Assembly (NCBI GenBank): GCA_013433145.1
Contig: CM024187.1
Location: forward strand, 3,426,826 to 3,490,825
DNA: 64,000 nt
From: Ascaris suum
Lineage: Eukaryota > Nematoda > Chromadorea > Rhabditida > Ascarididae
Reading direction: 5' to 3'
Shown here: in pieces, positions 14,201-26,203 of the stretch
How the letters are laid out: the number at the start of each line of letters is the position of its first letter
Numbering within the stretch: the stretch's first letter is position 1
Position numbers and translations under genes: made by a program
Notes under the pieces: generated by a model
What the model was told of the DNA's origin: nothing
Database searches by the model: none
What the model saw: only the letters and a program-made list of their open reading frames with translations

Positions 14201-17200
14201 CGTGAAAAAAGCTTGAAAAGGTCGATAACAGTTCACCTTCTTTTGCCTTCATCTCCATTGCTACCGAGATTCATGTCCACATTTCGCAACATAAGCATCC
14301 CATAATGGCTAAAAACAGTCGAGAGAGGCCTTAGACAGTCTGGTCTGCTCGTGACGACTCCAGTGTTTCGCGAAAAGGACGCTCTGCGCTGCGTGCCTCT
14401 TCTGTCGAATCCATGTCGACCTTTAATGCTTGTCGCATTTTGACTACTTTCTGGCTAGCCTAGAAAACTTTCTTGATAGAATTTTGGTTTGATTACGCAG
14501 GCGATGTCAGGTCTAAAATAAATCACATATTAAATGCATCAGCAACCATATTTGACAAGTTTGATCTCGTTGATCTTCTTCAGTCACCGTTACCTGCACA
14601 GTGGTAGCAACTGGGCCCGCCTTGAAAGGTGCCATAATGACATAGGAGCACAGATTTCTGCACGAATGAGGAAGAACTTCTTCAATCCCCTTACGGAGGA
14701 TGAAGCTAATTTCCTCGCTATTGAATTCAGCATTGCTTTTCGAAAAAAAAAAAGAGGGAAAGAGAGAACATCACATGACTTTGAGCGTATATTGTGGTTG
14801 TAATTGATTTTGTTTTTAAACATGTGCTTCATCTTTTCAGAAATTACCTTCAACTTACTCATTTTTCGAAGTTAAAAATGATTAAGGAGCTATGGGTGAT
14901 CTTCATGTCAATTTTCGCGCATAGGATTGTTGCCGATCCGAGATGCCTTTAGTATTCTCTGAAAAGAGCCGATGGGTTGAGTAGTGAAAGTTTTCACAGA
15001 AACACTATTATCAACAACACTGAAAAAATGGTCTGACGTCGCAAGAAGAAGCATAATTTTAGTGCAAATGTTGCAGCTATGCATTGCGCTTCTAGGAGCG
15101 ACACTATTCTATCCGGATACAGCACCAGTTCGTTGTCCGTTTGCCAGTTGTCAACGTCCATTTGCAGTTGTTGTGACATGTGTGATCGCTGCATTCTTCA
15201 TCACGGTGATATCGTTTTATGTAATCATGTTATATCGCATGCATCAACACAATTTGCATTGCGAACGTGAAGTGAGTCCCTTTACTTACACTCTTAGACA
15301 TATTCACTTTAATATCTAAAGCAAACATAAATGTCTAGGAAATCATTTGTTGGTAGCATTGATATTTGTATCAACTTCGATGGTCAGCTCCATTATGGTA
15401 GGCAGCGTGCTTGCACTTCTATATTTGGTTTTTTTTTTTTTTTTTTTTTTTTTTTGAATTTACTGATGATTGAGTCTCATATAGTTCCTTGACGACCCAA
15501 CTAGTCGACCATATACACTGTATTGTATGTAGCCTCTAACGACATTTCTGTGTTGTATTCAAGCAACCAAGAAAGTTCATATGAAAAGGAAAATATATAT
15601 GATCGCGAAAATGGACATGAAATGGAGGTGGTGAGATAGGGAGCCTAAGAATTTGAAAATCCTTGCGGCTTTCATTATTTACTTATACGACCCATATTAT
15701 GTGCGAGTAGAGGAAAGCGAAGGAGAAGGTACTTTATGCCAGCATATCTACGTACAAGTGATATAGCAGGAATTTAAAATAACAAATAAATAAAAAGGGG
15801 CATAAACCGAATGTGTTTAATGAGATGTTTTTTTGAAGTCAGAAATCTAGTGTCACGCTAATCATTTCTATAATCGTGAATTTGTGAAGGGAAGAGGCGT
15901 TTGCTTTCAAAAATAGTTGCTAACGCGTTTTGAATATTTCTTTTTGCATTTATATGCTAAAAAACGTTGCTGAATACCTTATAAGTTGAATTAGAGTATA
16001 AGAAAATGATGTGAGATTTTTTTTCATCAGTTTTGTACAACATTTGTTCATGACATTTTCAGAACATATTTGAATTATTTTCTGCATCACTCATGTAATT
16101 GGAGGCTGCTATTGTTGGATATTGTTGCCATCTTGAAGCGCTGTGATAAATTCGATAGTAACTAGCAATTGTGATTTAACTTTATCGCTAATCTTTGTCT
16201 TAGTCAATGCACAATGATTTCTTCATCTAAATGTTTTCCTTTATCTTTCAGAATCAAGAACAAGGACCTTCTAACGCTAACAACATTCGAACGATGAATC
16301 GGCTAGCTTTCAATATGATCACGTTTGCAGTCGGTTCGATGCCTATACTTATTGTCACTATTATAACCACTGTGAATCTTCAGCACCTTGCACATCTTGG
16401 TTGGTTACTATTTCGCAAAATGGAAGCTACCTATAGCACATATTTTAAAAAAATAACCGCACTTCTAAATTTATAATGAATAAATTTGGCTGTAATTATT
16501 GTCGGTTGCGAGAAAAATTCATTTGATGTCCCCAACACCCTCTCTCCCTCCTCACCAACATGTAGTGTCCAAACAAACGCTGTGAACATTTATCCATATA
16601 ACTTTCAGTTGTCTGTAAAGAGCGATTAAATATAAAAAATAAACCGCTCCTTAAAACAAGACTCTCCAAATTATACGTTATCACATGAAGGCCATAAGCC
16701 CATGCAATTTCAGCATCACTCATAACTATCCCTTTGACTGTACGTCTGCTCGCAATTACAGATTCTTACTTCCACTAGGCTAAAGCATTTCGTCTCCAGT
16801 TTGTTTTTAATGACGGGAAGCCAGAGAATTTCTTCCTTGTTTATGCATTCTCACATAAAATTGAGAAAAAATGCAAATCATTCCTCGTAAATAACTCTAT
16901 CCTCGATTACATATGCCTTTAGAGATGGTTCATTAAATGAAATTTTACGGCGATAATATTCTGGATTTGAAGGTTTCGACTCAAATTTCAGATTGCAGTT
17001 GCTGTGAGGCCAGAACTTTGTACATAACAGACTTTCGTTGGCGGTCAAGACCGCTGGTGCCATTTTCCTTGAGCACTTTTACAGGACTGGGTACAAAATC
17101 ATCGTGCAAAACATTTCTGAACGCGAAGTTGTTTATGCAAGCCGAAATTTTGGCATGTGTTGCTGCAACCGTATGGACTATGGCAATGGTCGTCGATCCG

Positions 17201-17326
17201 TTGATTAACATATACGTCGATTCGTTGTTTCTCGACACACTGCGATCGTTCTATCGAAAGATGCTTCGCCGTGACGCAAAACACAAGAACTCATCAACAT
17301 CAAAAGTTGTGATTTCATCATCGTGA
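8213..17326 (+). CDS. Seven-transmembrane chemoreceptor-like GPCR, gene 1
   Basis: Likely a plasma-membrane G-protein-coupled receptor of a nematode chemosensory family, ligand unknown. Exons: 8213-8338, 8794-8927, 10695-10858, 11257-11387, 15077-15271, 16252-16399 and 17085-17326, joined at phases 0,2,1,0,0,1 with GT-AG borders to give 379 aa. The extracellular N-terminus has three cysteines. TM1 is near residues 53-79, TM2 93-115, TM3 122-156, TM4 168-195, TM5 214-237, TM6 272-294 and TM7 318-344. The segment VVHPLKYR (155-162) after TM3 and DPLINIY (337-343) in TM7 match the rhodopsin-like DRY-loop and NPxxY regions, so a class A origin is likely. The tail ends in a Lys/Ser-rich stretch. 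I cannot fix the sr family (srx, srxa, srbc and srsx were considered). The start was chosen because gene 2 has the same exon layout. Intron 4 (3.7 kb) holds a retroelement relic. A possible AATAAA is at 17812. Confidence 0.88.
9525..9720 (+). repeat. Dispersed repeat R1, copy 1
   Basis: This part of intron 2 of receptor gene 1 matches, in reverse orientation, a segment at about 18020-18235. Shared words include the complement of TTCAGTTCTTCGTT, TTTGAACGCTTCGAG (with one change) and ATTTTATTTGTTTACGATTG. The copies differ by many substitutions and by an insertion of about 20 bp, so the duplication is old. An open frame on the minus strand here (9302-9679) is most likely a by-product of the repeat. 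Confidence 0.65.
10100..10290 (+). repeat. Dispersed repeat R2, copy 1
   Basis: A segment running from an ATTTCGTAG word to an ACAGACAGGCGGAC word can be aligned with the reverse complement of about 19270-19360, where the equivalents are ATTTCGTAG and GGACAGACAGACGGAC with similar spacing (about 50 bp). Conservation is weak outside these words. It lies in intron 2 of receptor gene 1, 400 bp from R1. Confidence 0.4.
11388..15076. other. Large intron 4 of receptor gene 1
   Basis: A 3.7 kb intron between the TM4 exon and the TM4/TM5 exon. In the paralogue the same intron is only 390 bp, so this one has grown. It contains the non-LTR endonuclease relic at 13.53-13.85 kb and several minus-strand frames of 60-90 codons at 11.66-13.09 kb that I could not identify. 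These may be more remains of inserted elements. Confidence 0.6.
13532..13850 (-). mobile_element. Non-LTR retrotransposon endonuclease relic
   Basis: The minus strand reads like the end of the endonuclease/exonuclease/phosphatase domain of LINE-type elements. A stretch reading QLVTSPIRESSILDAVF is followed by ETYSDHSIVLHTL. The first resembles the usual LV..PTR...LDLV segment, and SDH is the catalytic histidine motif. About 30 bases upstream, in another frame, is NNVVVGTFK, which resembles the VVVGDFN motif with the aspartate and asparagine lost. The frame change between the two parts and the altered key residues show a dead fragment. It lies antisense in intron 4 of receptor gene 1. No reverse transcriptase domain was found beside it. 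Confidence 0.6.
15429..15455 (+). repeat. Poly(T) run
   Basis: 27 consecutive T in intron 5 of receptor gene 1, directly after the exon ending at 15271. It is a simple homopolymer and may be the trace of a minus-strand retroposed poly(A) tail, but nothing recognisable adjoins it. Confidence 0.9.
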
Positions 17327-18019
17327 CACTTTTTTTTTTTTGTTATTTTTAATGATGTAATGCATTCCGCTCCTCCTGTTTTCTTCTTCGCTCATGCACT
17401 CTGAGAATGAACCAAAAAACTACGTTGTATGTAGATGTCGAGTGAATATTCGTCGAGATGAAAGCCGTGCATGCACAGAGAAACGAACGCAAATTCAACA
17501 TTGCACAACCGCGCGTTTAGGACGGGAGAGAAATATAAAGTCGTAGCACTCTTAAGCAATCTGAGCATGAATGATCAGCAAGTCGTGGTATTTTTGAGCA
17601 CATTTGGCGTAGAAGAAAAATAGATCATGGTGATCTTATGCACAATGCACAATGAAATGAAAAAACAATATGTCCTGGCATTTTCAAGCGTTGTAGATCG
17701 AAGAGTAATTAGTCCTCATATTCCTCTGTGCGTTGGTTGTGAGAGAGAAATAACTCTTAGTTTTCTTTTTTTTTTTTTTTTTTTTTTTTGCATGTAGAGA
17801 ATGGGATAAGAAATAAAAATGATTTTTGCATTTTGTACGACGAGTGCTAATGACTGCGTTCTCTTTATCTCAGTTTCTCAACGATGCCCGATATTCAGCA
17901 AGGGGTGTCCATTCTTTACGATTGATGAAGCGAGTTAGAAATATTGGAAGATACGTTCCGCTCAGGGAACACATGAAAATGCTCAGCTAATCGACACCCA
18001 CTCAGGGTGACTCAAATTC

Positions 18020-18235
18020 AGTCTCTGCCGAATCCCTCATTAGGACAAGAGGAAACATCAGAATCTCCAGTTTTCTATATTCAGTTCTTCGTTCTCTCCC
18101 CTTATCATTCCATGAACCCGTTATGACGACTAGCCATTTGAACGCTTCGAGTTCAAAACTCGTCATTTGACCTTTGCCTGCTAATTTTATTTGTTTACGA
18201 TTGCGTGATGAGGTAGTGAGTCGTTATTCTTCACG
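18020..18235 (-). repeat. Dispersed repeat R1, copy 2
   Basis: Inverted partner of the repeat in intron 2 of receptor gene 1 (9525-9720). Similarity is clearest from 18066 to 18210 and fades on both sides. This copy has an extra piece of about 20 bp near 18097. No terminal inverted repeats or target-site duplications could be recognised by eye, so the class of element is unknown. Confidence 0.65.
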
Positions 18236-19259
18236 CGGTATTGTGACCTAGTAGACTCAATACTATACACTTGGTACCACATCCACCCATGCAAGACCGT
18301 AACCTGCACCCCCTGCCGCTGCAGTTAGACCAAACATCTAGCTAAATGTAACTATAGACATGTACCTGGTCTTAGGTGCCGTTGTCTTAGTGAACTGAAA
18401 GGCGGGTCGGTTCTCCAGTGGGTGTTGCCAGAAAAAAAAGGAACTTACTGCGCGAAATTGACATCGCCTGGAAGGTCGTCAGTTAACGCGTGAATGCTAT
18501 ATCTCTTGCGTTCACGCCACCTCTTACTTAGGTTGCAAAAAGACGTAATGGCTGAATTAGCAGAGGTTTTCATGTGCATTTTTGGATAATTATTGGATGG
18601 GGACAACAACGTAGATAAATATGCACTTCGAGTTTGCAATATCGCAACAATTTTGAAAAATTGGAATGCAGTGAAACACAGTACAATCATAATTTTGCAG
18701 AACTTTTAGAGGCGAAGTGCCATCCAAAAATTTTGCCGGAAAGCGGATATAATGTGTCTCCGTGTTTGCTGTTCCTGTACGTAAAATGTGCTTTCTAGGT
18801 TTATAAATGCGAACTAGGTGAAACTTTCCCTCTATTTTAGTTGCAGAATTTGAATATTCAATCAGCAACACGCGACGTTGATGCAGAAAATGTGGCGCAA
18901 ACGTCATTTTGGCTGGAAAGTGCCCTACAGTTATTTGGCGATCGTTTCATACGCTTTTGAAATCTTATATATGAACCCATTATATTTTCTTGCAGGTGTG
19001 TGCGTTATCTGTCTCTCTGCACGGTAATTTGGTCTCAGAAACCAAAGACTACAGAGGTGTAACTTTGATCATGTAATTTGAACCATGAGATAGCCTCTCA
19101 CCTGCAATATCTTCACAACTCGCCATCTGTATGAATTGCTAGAGTTCACCTCAGTCTCCACAAAATTTGCAATTCACTTCTGTTGACGGAGCAAAGAGCA
19201 ATTTTAAAGCATTATCTGGAATTTACACTAGCAAAGTTTATTATGGCGAGGCTGTATTG

Positions 19260-19395
19260 TGTGCATGTGTACTGCGCATCTGTCTGCCTGTCCGTCTGTC
19301 TGTCCGATGTTCCCAATTTGTAAGCTGCTGAGGTAGTGCTACGAAATATTCAAAGCCAGGTGATGATGTGCTAACCAACTTCTAAGTTGACTTGT
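19260..19395 (-). repeat. Dispersed repeat R2, copy 2, with TGTC-rich tract
   Basis: Contains a CTGTCTGCCTGTCCGTCTGT-type tract followed by sequence that aligns, reversed, with 10190-10255. The tract itself is low complexity; the homology claim rests on the flanking 50 bp, including CTACGAAAT. Confidence 0.4.
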
Positions 19396-21078
19396 CATCT
19401 TTTTTGTATATTTCGCTGCAGGTGGAGTTACATCTTGTGCCTATTGGGTCGCATTTTTTAAATGATCACGTCGAGAAAGGTTCCTTTGTAAAAGCTATGC
19501 GCGCCGTCTAGCTCATTAAAAATACTACTGCATTATTTTGCTGCTTTATTGGCACTCTACGACAGTGATTAGTTTAATGGGTAGGTTAAAGGTAATGCAC
19601 ATAGTATGACCTTCGCTTATGCGCTTTCCCACTTGAAAAATCTCTCCATAAGGTTCGCATAAATGCTAAAATACAGGACACTTATAACATAAATATGGCA
19701 GAGAGCAACCTGCGATTAGTATGGGCATAGTAGAAAAGAAGTCGGTTCAATATACCTGTAGTTTAGTAAGTCCGATATGTTCGAGTAAAATGTGCCCAAT
19801 AACCTTCAACCTAAGAAGTCCACTTCCAACAAGGGCCTTGTTTCACTTAGCATCTCTTTTAATGAGACATTTGACGATGGCTTAGAGTTTCGATGGAGGT
19901 TCACTGCATCGTTTAAATCATGCACGATTTACTGAAACGAAAAAGTGACTTTTAGACGCTTAAAAAGAAAAATGCTCAAGCGTTCACTGAAGTAACGCGC
20001 TAGTATGCGGATTTTATTCCGAGAGATTTATAGCGTTTCTTATATGTGAGCACGAGAGAGATTTCTCTAATTTTATCAGTTTCTTGTACCGATTCATCTA
20101 TATTTGCTGAACAAATTCTCTAATTTGGTGATTTTTTTTCAAGTCCACATTGTTCATGCCCGGCTTTCACCTCTAACGCAACCATTGAAAAGTGCAGGTG
20201 AAAAATCTTCACAGTTGTGCATCGTCGCTTCGTTAATATAGCGAACTATCGGTTTTGGCGTTTGAAATCACATAATCGAAGGAGTGATATGAGGAATTCA
20301 GCACATTTTATGTGCAGTTGCAAATGCTTCACATAAAAAACGCTTTCGAAGCGATAGATGAGCATTTCAAATGTGCTATGCTCGAAACCAGCGGCTGGCG
20401 ATAGACGAATGCTGATCACAGACCCATAACTGCATCCAACAAACGAACATCTGCAATTCTAATAATCGCGGTAGTTTCCAAACAAGCAAGCGTGCCCTGC
20501 AGTCCTCACTGAGACATCCCATAGCCCAAACGAAATTCATCTGATCATCCACATAGGACCGATCAGGTCTGCGGTTCAAATGTTGAAAAAAACGGCCCGT
20601 CGGTCGCGCTTTCCTTACCAGAGAAAATGAAGAATCGCGAACGAGCTAGAACTCTCCATTTCGGCCGCATTGTAACCGGTTTGAAAGAGAACTTCATATA
20701 TATTTCTCAAAAGCGTGCAATTTTTGGATAGAACCCTAAAATTCAGAAAATTGTGCACTGCTCTGTGATACTGTTTCGTGATACTCCATTTTATATATAT
20801 AAGCTTTTACTTAACTACAGCAGGGTTGCAAAAATGTGAAGATTCTATTGGTTCATGTAGGGGTCGAGTTAAGTAGAATATGAAGGCATTATTTCTTGCA
20901 TTTTTTAATCGCTGATCACTGTTTGGTGATGAGCAACGACATAGCCCATAGTGGGAAATTTTTTGTTCGTTAACACTTACAGCTTTCCATTTTCCTAGTA
21001 GATGCTCTGAGGAATATTCACTCACCGTTGTTTGTTTCTAAAGTCTTATAAGTTATACAGAGCAGATAATGTAATTAG

Positions 21079-21208
<130 letters not shown>

Positions 21209-24200
21209 TTTTACCAAACCAAATTGATAACAGGTGGAAAATTCGAACCCGCATCCTTCCACATCCTGATCGTTTAGAGTGCATGCGCTGGAAACGGAAT
21301 GTCCCGGTTTCATATCCCTCCTGCAGACAACGTTTTAATTCATCTTCAAATACTGAGTACTATCTAAGCCTGAGCCAGACTAAAATTTGCTATGTCATGA
21401 GGCTTCGCGCGTTTATATTTCTTCTTGCTGACTTACACAGTGGAATCAAAGGCTCATGTCGTGCCAGCTGCGGTGACGTGTTTATCCATTAGTTTTTGAC
21501 GTCGCCAGCCTTCAGCCTTCTGGAATCTGTGGTGGACTTCCCTCATTTTTGATAAGCTTCATGGAAAAGGCAGGTAGAGGCAATCTCTATGATTGCTATC
21601 AGCATGCACCTCCCTCTGAAATCTAGAATATCGATTAAATCACTTAGCAATATTCTTGGCACTTATATTAATAAATCTCTATGTGGAATGTTTGTATAAC
21701 AAATAAACAAACGGCTTGAATTTCTCACTGTTCAAGGATGAGAATTCCAGGTGTTTTATACGATTCCACCCTTCATTTGGACGAGCGTGTTTGCGATCTG
21801 ATTGTCTATATGCTCGGCTTTTACTTTTGTTAAGTGAGTTGGCCGAAGTGGCCTTCAAAACCAGAATGAAAGAGAGATTGTACTTGAATTGACTTCTTAA
21901 ATGAGGCGATGTTGCTGAATCACATCAAGGTTTACGTTCAAGTGGCTCAAAATTATCGCTTATTTCATCACCTACGTAAAAGCGGATTTGCCTAAAATGT
22001 TGCATTTGAAGTAGTTCAATTTACGCTCGAAGCGTGGTGAACAATAGATGGAGGATTCTTGCCGAAATAATAAATTATGAATGAAAATTTTTCCATCATT
22101 ATTTTTTCATATCTATTTCGGACTTTTTGCCTTAAAATACTCATAAAATTTTCTCTAATCGCATCGTATTTGCGCTCTAGTGTTTGCTAGTAATTTAAAT
22201 TTGTCATATTTTTTGTTCGTCGCAATTGTCCTATCAATTTTTTGTTATCGATATTGATCACGATGACTCTCATGAGCAGTTAAAAATAGACACATTTATA
22301 AAAACGCGAATGCAATTCACTGATTGTCGATTATTTATTTATCAACAACTGCTATCAATTTCATTTCTAGCAGTGGTTTACATCGTTGTGGAGGTTGATA
22401 TCATAATTTTCGTAGTGATTATTCAAGGGCTCTAAAGTGCTAAGATCAAATATAAAACTAAAGAAAAAAATGCTCACGTTAAGTGGATCCTCAACGATGC
22501 ATCACAAAGACGCACGTGCTTCATAATTTAATTTTACGCAACGCCCGAGTTGGTCTATCGTCGCTGATGGTTGTGCGATGTTAATGGATGTTTTCGCAGA
22601 AAATTTTAAGACACTCTTTTCGTTTGTCCTTCACACCACTTCTCTTCTATCGTTCACACCTGTCTGAATAGTTACTGAAGTTTGCCTCTTCTAAACGTCA
22701 GATATTTTCTTCAATTTTGCCAGTTGCAATTTTTTGAGCGCTCCTAGTTTCTTGCCGTCCTGCAAATCTAAGTTCGTAAAGCATACTGTGACAAGGTTGT
22801 TGTTTTTACATATATGCATGTGCTTGTATATCTATGGGTGCGTTTGCATTTCCAGTTGCTTCAAATCGCTGGCCAGTGAAGCCACAGTAATAAAATTTCG
22901 TGTTGGCAATCGAAACCAATCTCTGCCATAGGTTGATCCCCAACAACAACTTCGTTTTGATCCGTCAGCTTCTGAAAGAATTATAAACATTGAAAAGTGC
23001 TTTAAAGAATTTTTATGGACAGTGAAATGTGCTCAAAGACTTATGTTCTTAGTGACAAGTCGAGTTACATTTTGAGTTAAGCTGCACGAATGTTTTGAAG
23101 GCTAATACCAAATCCTTCCTTCGCTTTTTTTTCAGAGGGCTGATATGTGCAGTGCAGTTGGTTTGATTAAAGTCGAAGCATATTTCTGAATTCTTTACTG
23201 CTTTCATGCGAGCTCTGAAACCAATTGGCCTGATGAGAACGGCGATGCAGATTCGTTTTTATAAGATCAACAGGAACGTTTTTCATTCTATTCTACGCAA
23301 TTATGCAATTGCTCATGAAGCCGAATTCAAGAGGAGGTGTACCGAGTACAAGTGGAATTCAGAACTGAATGAAAGCAGCGAGTGACAAAAACTGCTTCGA
23401 TGAAAGAATGTTATCAGATTTCTCCCTGAGAATGAATGAAATCATAATCTGTCTCAGTTTCCAGGGCACCTTGTGAAGTTAGAGGCCCTTTATTCCTTGC
23501 CCTTTCTCTTTTATCGTTTAGAAATTGATAACAAGGTTGGCGGCGAGAATTGATTTCCATCAGAGATCACTTTCAAAGCTTTCAGCCGATGTCACTGCCA
23601 ATTATAAGTCTTTTCATCGGCTCTTAGCCTTGCTGCTCCCCTCTCCCTTTTTCATCTATCTGAGACAAATGCTCCGTGGGCCACTTAAACACGCGCTATT
23701 ATGATAGAATTATCTAAAGGTAGGCGTCAGATGTTTGGACATGGATGCTGTTCCAGTGTCTGCTACAGGAACTACTTTTCATCCATGCATCTGTGCCGCC
23801 TTCATATCATGGTGAAGGTCTTATTCCTTTTCAGCATTTACGTGCCAGTTGGCACCTCCACAATACACCCCACGCTTTCGACATGTGCCACGTTTACATT
23901 TTATGCAAGAAGGAAGGCCAATATAATATCGGCACTGATTGAAAATTACGGCTCTAAAATGATTGCAAACACTTCGATATATGAGGACTTCATGTAAACT
24001 TCTTGAAAAAGTGACAATCATTAGTGCATCTATTCGGCGTCAGCTCATTTTTATCAACTCGGCTGAAATTTTGATTACACAAAATTGTAAATGAAGCTTC
24101 TACTTGTCATCGAATTTCCATATTTGATTTGCTCGTCTAAAGTATATACACCTCTGCTAATTGGTCATTCGATGCAGTGCTGAGGTGACTTCCTCATCTG

Positions 24201-24984
24201 CACGAGAAATGGCTTCCCTTTCGCTTCCGGTGGCGAAAATGTTTTCACCGCTGAAATCCTGTCATGTTCGCACTTAGAGGCACTAACAACTCATCATGAC
24301 ATCATTGCGTCGCAAATGATTTCATAAATTACTCTCAGAAGTTCCCCATGCGATAATAAAAGAATGACGGAACCTTAATGTTCTCATAATTTAGTGCTTT
24401 TTTTTCGAGTTTAAGCATGGTATTGATCAGCTCTTAAGTGGAATATGATAAAGGCGGATTTTTCCTTATTCTTACGAGAATATTTAGCACTTCGTGCTGT
24501 GTACTGCAAAGATTTTTTCTCACGAAACAGAATTGCGACCGGGAACGATTTGAGACGTATGGTGTTTTTGCATTATGGAACCACTTGTGCCATCTGACTA
24601 CGCATATAATTTAATATTAGCACTAATTCGATATTTACAGCATTAGATCATTTTAGGATTGTCGAATTTCTTGCGCGTAAATCTCGATTTATCTTAGCGG
24701 TGATGATCTCTCGTGGAACGAGGAAAAGTGCATCGAAGAGATTGAGGAAAACATGAGGTATTCGCTATTAGGGGCAATACTGCAATCCATTAAGCAACGA
24801 ATCTCCGCACCGTTTTTTTTTTTCTTTTCTTTCAGGTTCTTAATGGTAAGAGATGTAAAACATTCATGTGTATCGCAGTTGGATACATAATTGGCGCTAC
24901 TCTTGAAAAAATGAGGTAGGAAGTGAGGAAGCGTACAAGTGCATCTTTTTGGATAGCTGACTTCGTCTGAACTTGGAAAACGTA

Positions 24985-25356
24985 TTAATTTCCCCGTATA
25001 AAAATAAATTTTTTCGACATTGTGCTCTTCCTCCTTTCTTCTCTTGATCCTTCTTTTCCTTTTAACGCAGTCAGATATATTTTTGATATTCTTTGATACG
25101 AACAGTATACTTGGTCACTATCGAAAACATCTTGCCAGCTAATTTGCACCGCAAGAACTGAACCCCAGCGGAAATCGAGCAATTCGCTATCGAACATGCG
25201 CTTTTTTGCTATACCCATAAACGATCGGTTCCAATGGATTATGAATTTGAAGGGTATCAAACTTTGAACGGCGTAAATTTCATCTTCAGGTGACACGAGT
25301 TCGTCACTCTCGACGATTCGTGGCCGATTTGAATGAGTATCAGTGTTTCCGATGCT
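24985..25356 (-). CDS. Unidentified open frame, possible exon
   Basis: The minus strand is open for 123 codons between a TAG (25357-25359) and the stop at 24985. The first part has an acidic, protein-like composition (for example RIVESDELVSPEDEIYAVQS), followed by a Trp- and Phe-containing region and a charged Lys/Arg/Glu end. There is no ATG near the start of the frame, so it would have to be an internal or last exon. I found no partner exon. The family is not recognised, and chance is a real alternative in this composition. Confidence 0.22.
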   Translation of the reverse strand, partial: SIGNTDTHSNRPRIVESDELVSPEDEIYAVQSLIPFKFIIHWNRSFMGIAKKRMFDSELLDFRWGSVLAVQISWQDVFDSDQVYCSYQRISKIYLTALKGKEGSREERRKSTMSKKFIFIRGN

Positions 25357-25643
25357 CTATCAGTTTTAAGACAGTAACGATCCAACAGTTTTAACTCGCA
25401 CTTAAAGCTCACCATTGTATCATAGGTGTTCTTTACAGTATTCTTTTTAACATCTGCTCTTCATTTATTGCCTCATGGTGGAAAGATTTATAGAATCCTT
25501 GAGGATGTATTAAAATTGCATCTTCTAAATTTATAAAAGAACATAGCTAGAGCTTTCCGATACAACTGTAGTTTTCAAATAGCTCAGCTTGTGCAATACT
25601 TTCCCACTTTAATAGTTTTCTGTTCATTCAATGCTTCGAAGTA

Positions 25644-25871
25644 ATGAGTCAGCTGTTGTCATTACTGCAATTATGGGGTGTTTCCTGTTTTGTCTCATTT
25701 ATTCTCGTATTCAACGATAATGAGGATGTTGACGTTCGGATGCCTCTTATTTTAAGTGGAAGCGTGGAAAACATTTTCAAAAGAGACGCTCCAAAAGGAT
25801 GTTCGATCAGTTTAGCAAGTGTAGTTGGAATGGTTGCTACTGCCTTAGAAAATACGATTGGAAATATATGA
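25644..25871 (+). CDS. Candidate small secreted propeptide (75 aa)
   Basis: A single-exon frame begins with a hydrophobic leader (residues 4-23, LLSLLQLWGVSCFVSFILVF) that would serve as a signal peptide. Next comes an acidic spacer (NDNEDVD), a dibasic Lys-Arg site at 46-47 and a 28-residue C-terminal segment that starts DAPKGC. An AATAAA lies only 11 bp after the stop (25882-25887). This layout is typical of a neuropeptide or hormone precursor, but the product matches nothing I recognise and has a single cysteine. An overlapping frame from an ATG at 25631 also encodes a hydrophobic stretch, so the leader could be a composition effect. It lies 330 bp upstream of receptor gene 2 on the same strand. 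Confidence 0.3.
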   Translation: MSQLLSLLQLWGVSCFVSFILVFNDNEDVDVRMPLILSGSVENIFKRDAPKGCSISLASVVGMVATALENTIGNI

Positions 25872-26203
25872 GCCTATGGAAAATAAACTCAGAAAATTGA
25901 CACGAAGCGATCGAAATTTTTGAAAATTTTCTCTTTTTTTGGTGCCGTGTAGTAAGGCATCGTCGATCCTATACTTGGGATTGCATTAGTCGTTCAGAGT
26001 CAGTCGGCCAAACTACGACGCACTTACGATGCTTGTTAGTGTGTAGTGGCCGAATAGTATAGGAGGTTTTGCTAAACGTATTCTATTTATTCGATTAATG
26101 TTGGAATGTGTCACATAGACGCCTATGTTCAGCACTTTAAACGAAATTTAGTGGTTTTGAAGATATTTCGCTAAGGCTACAACACATTTGAATCGCCATT
26201 ACT

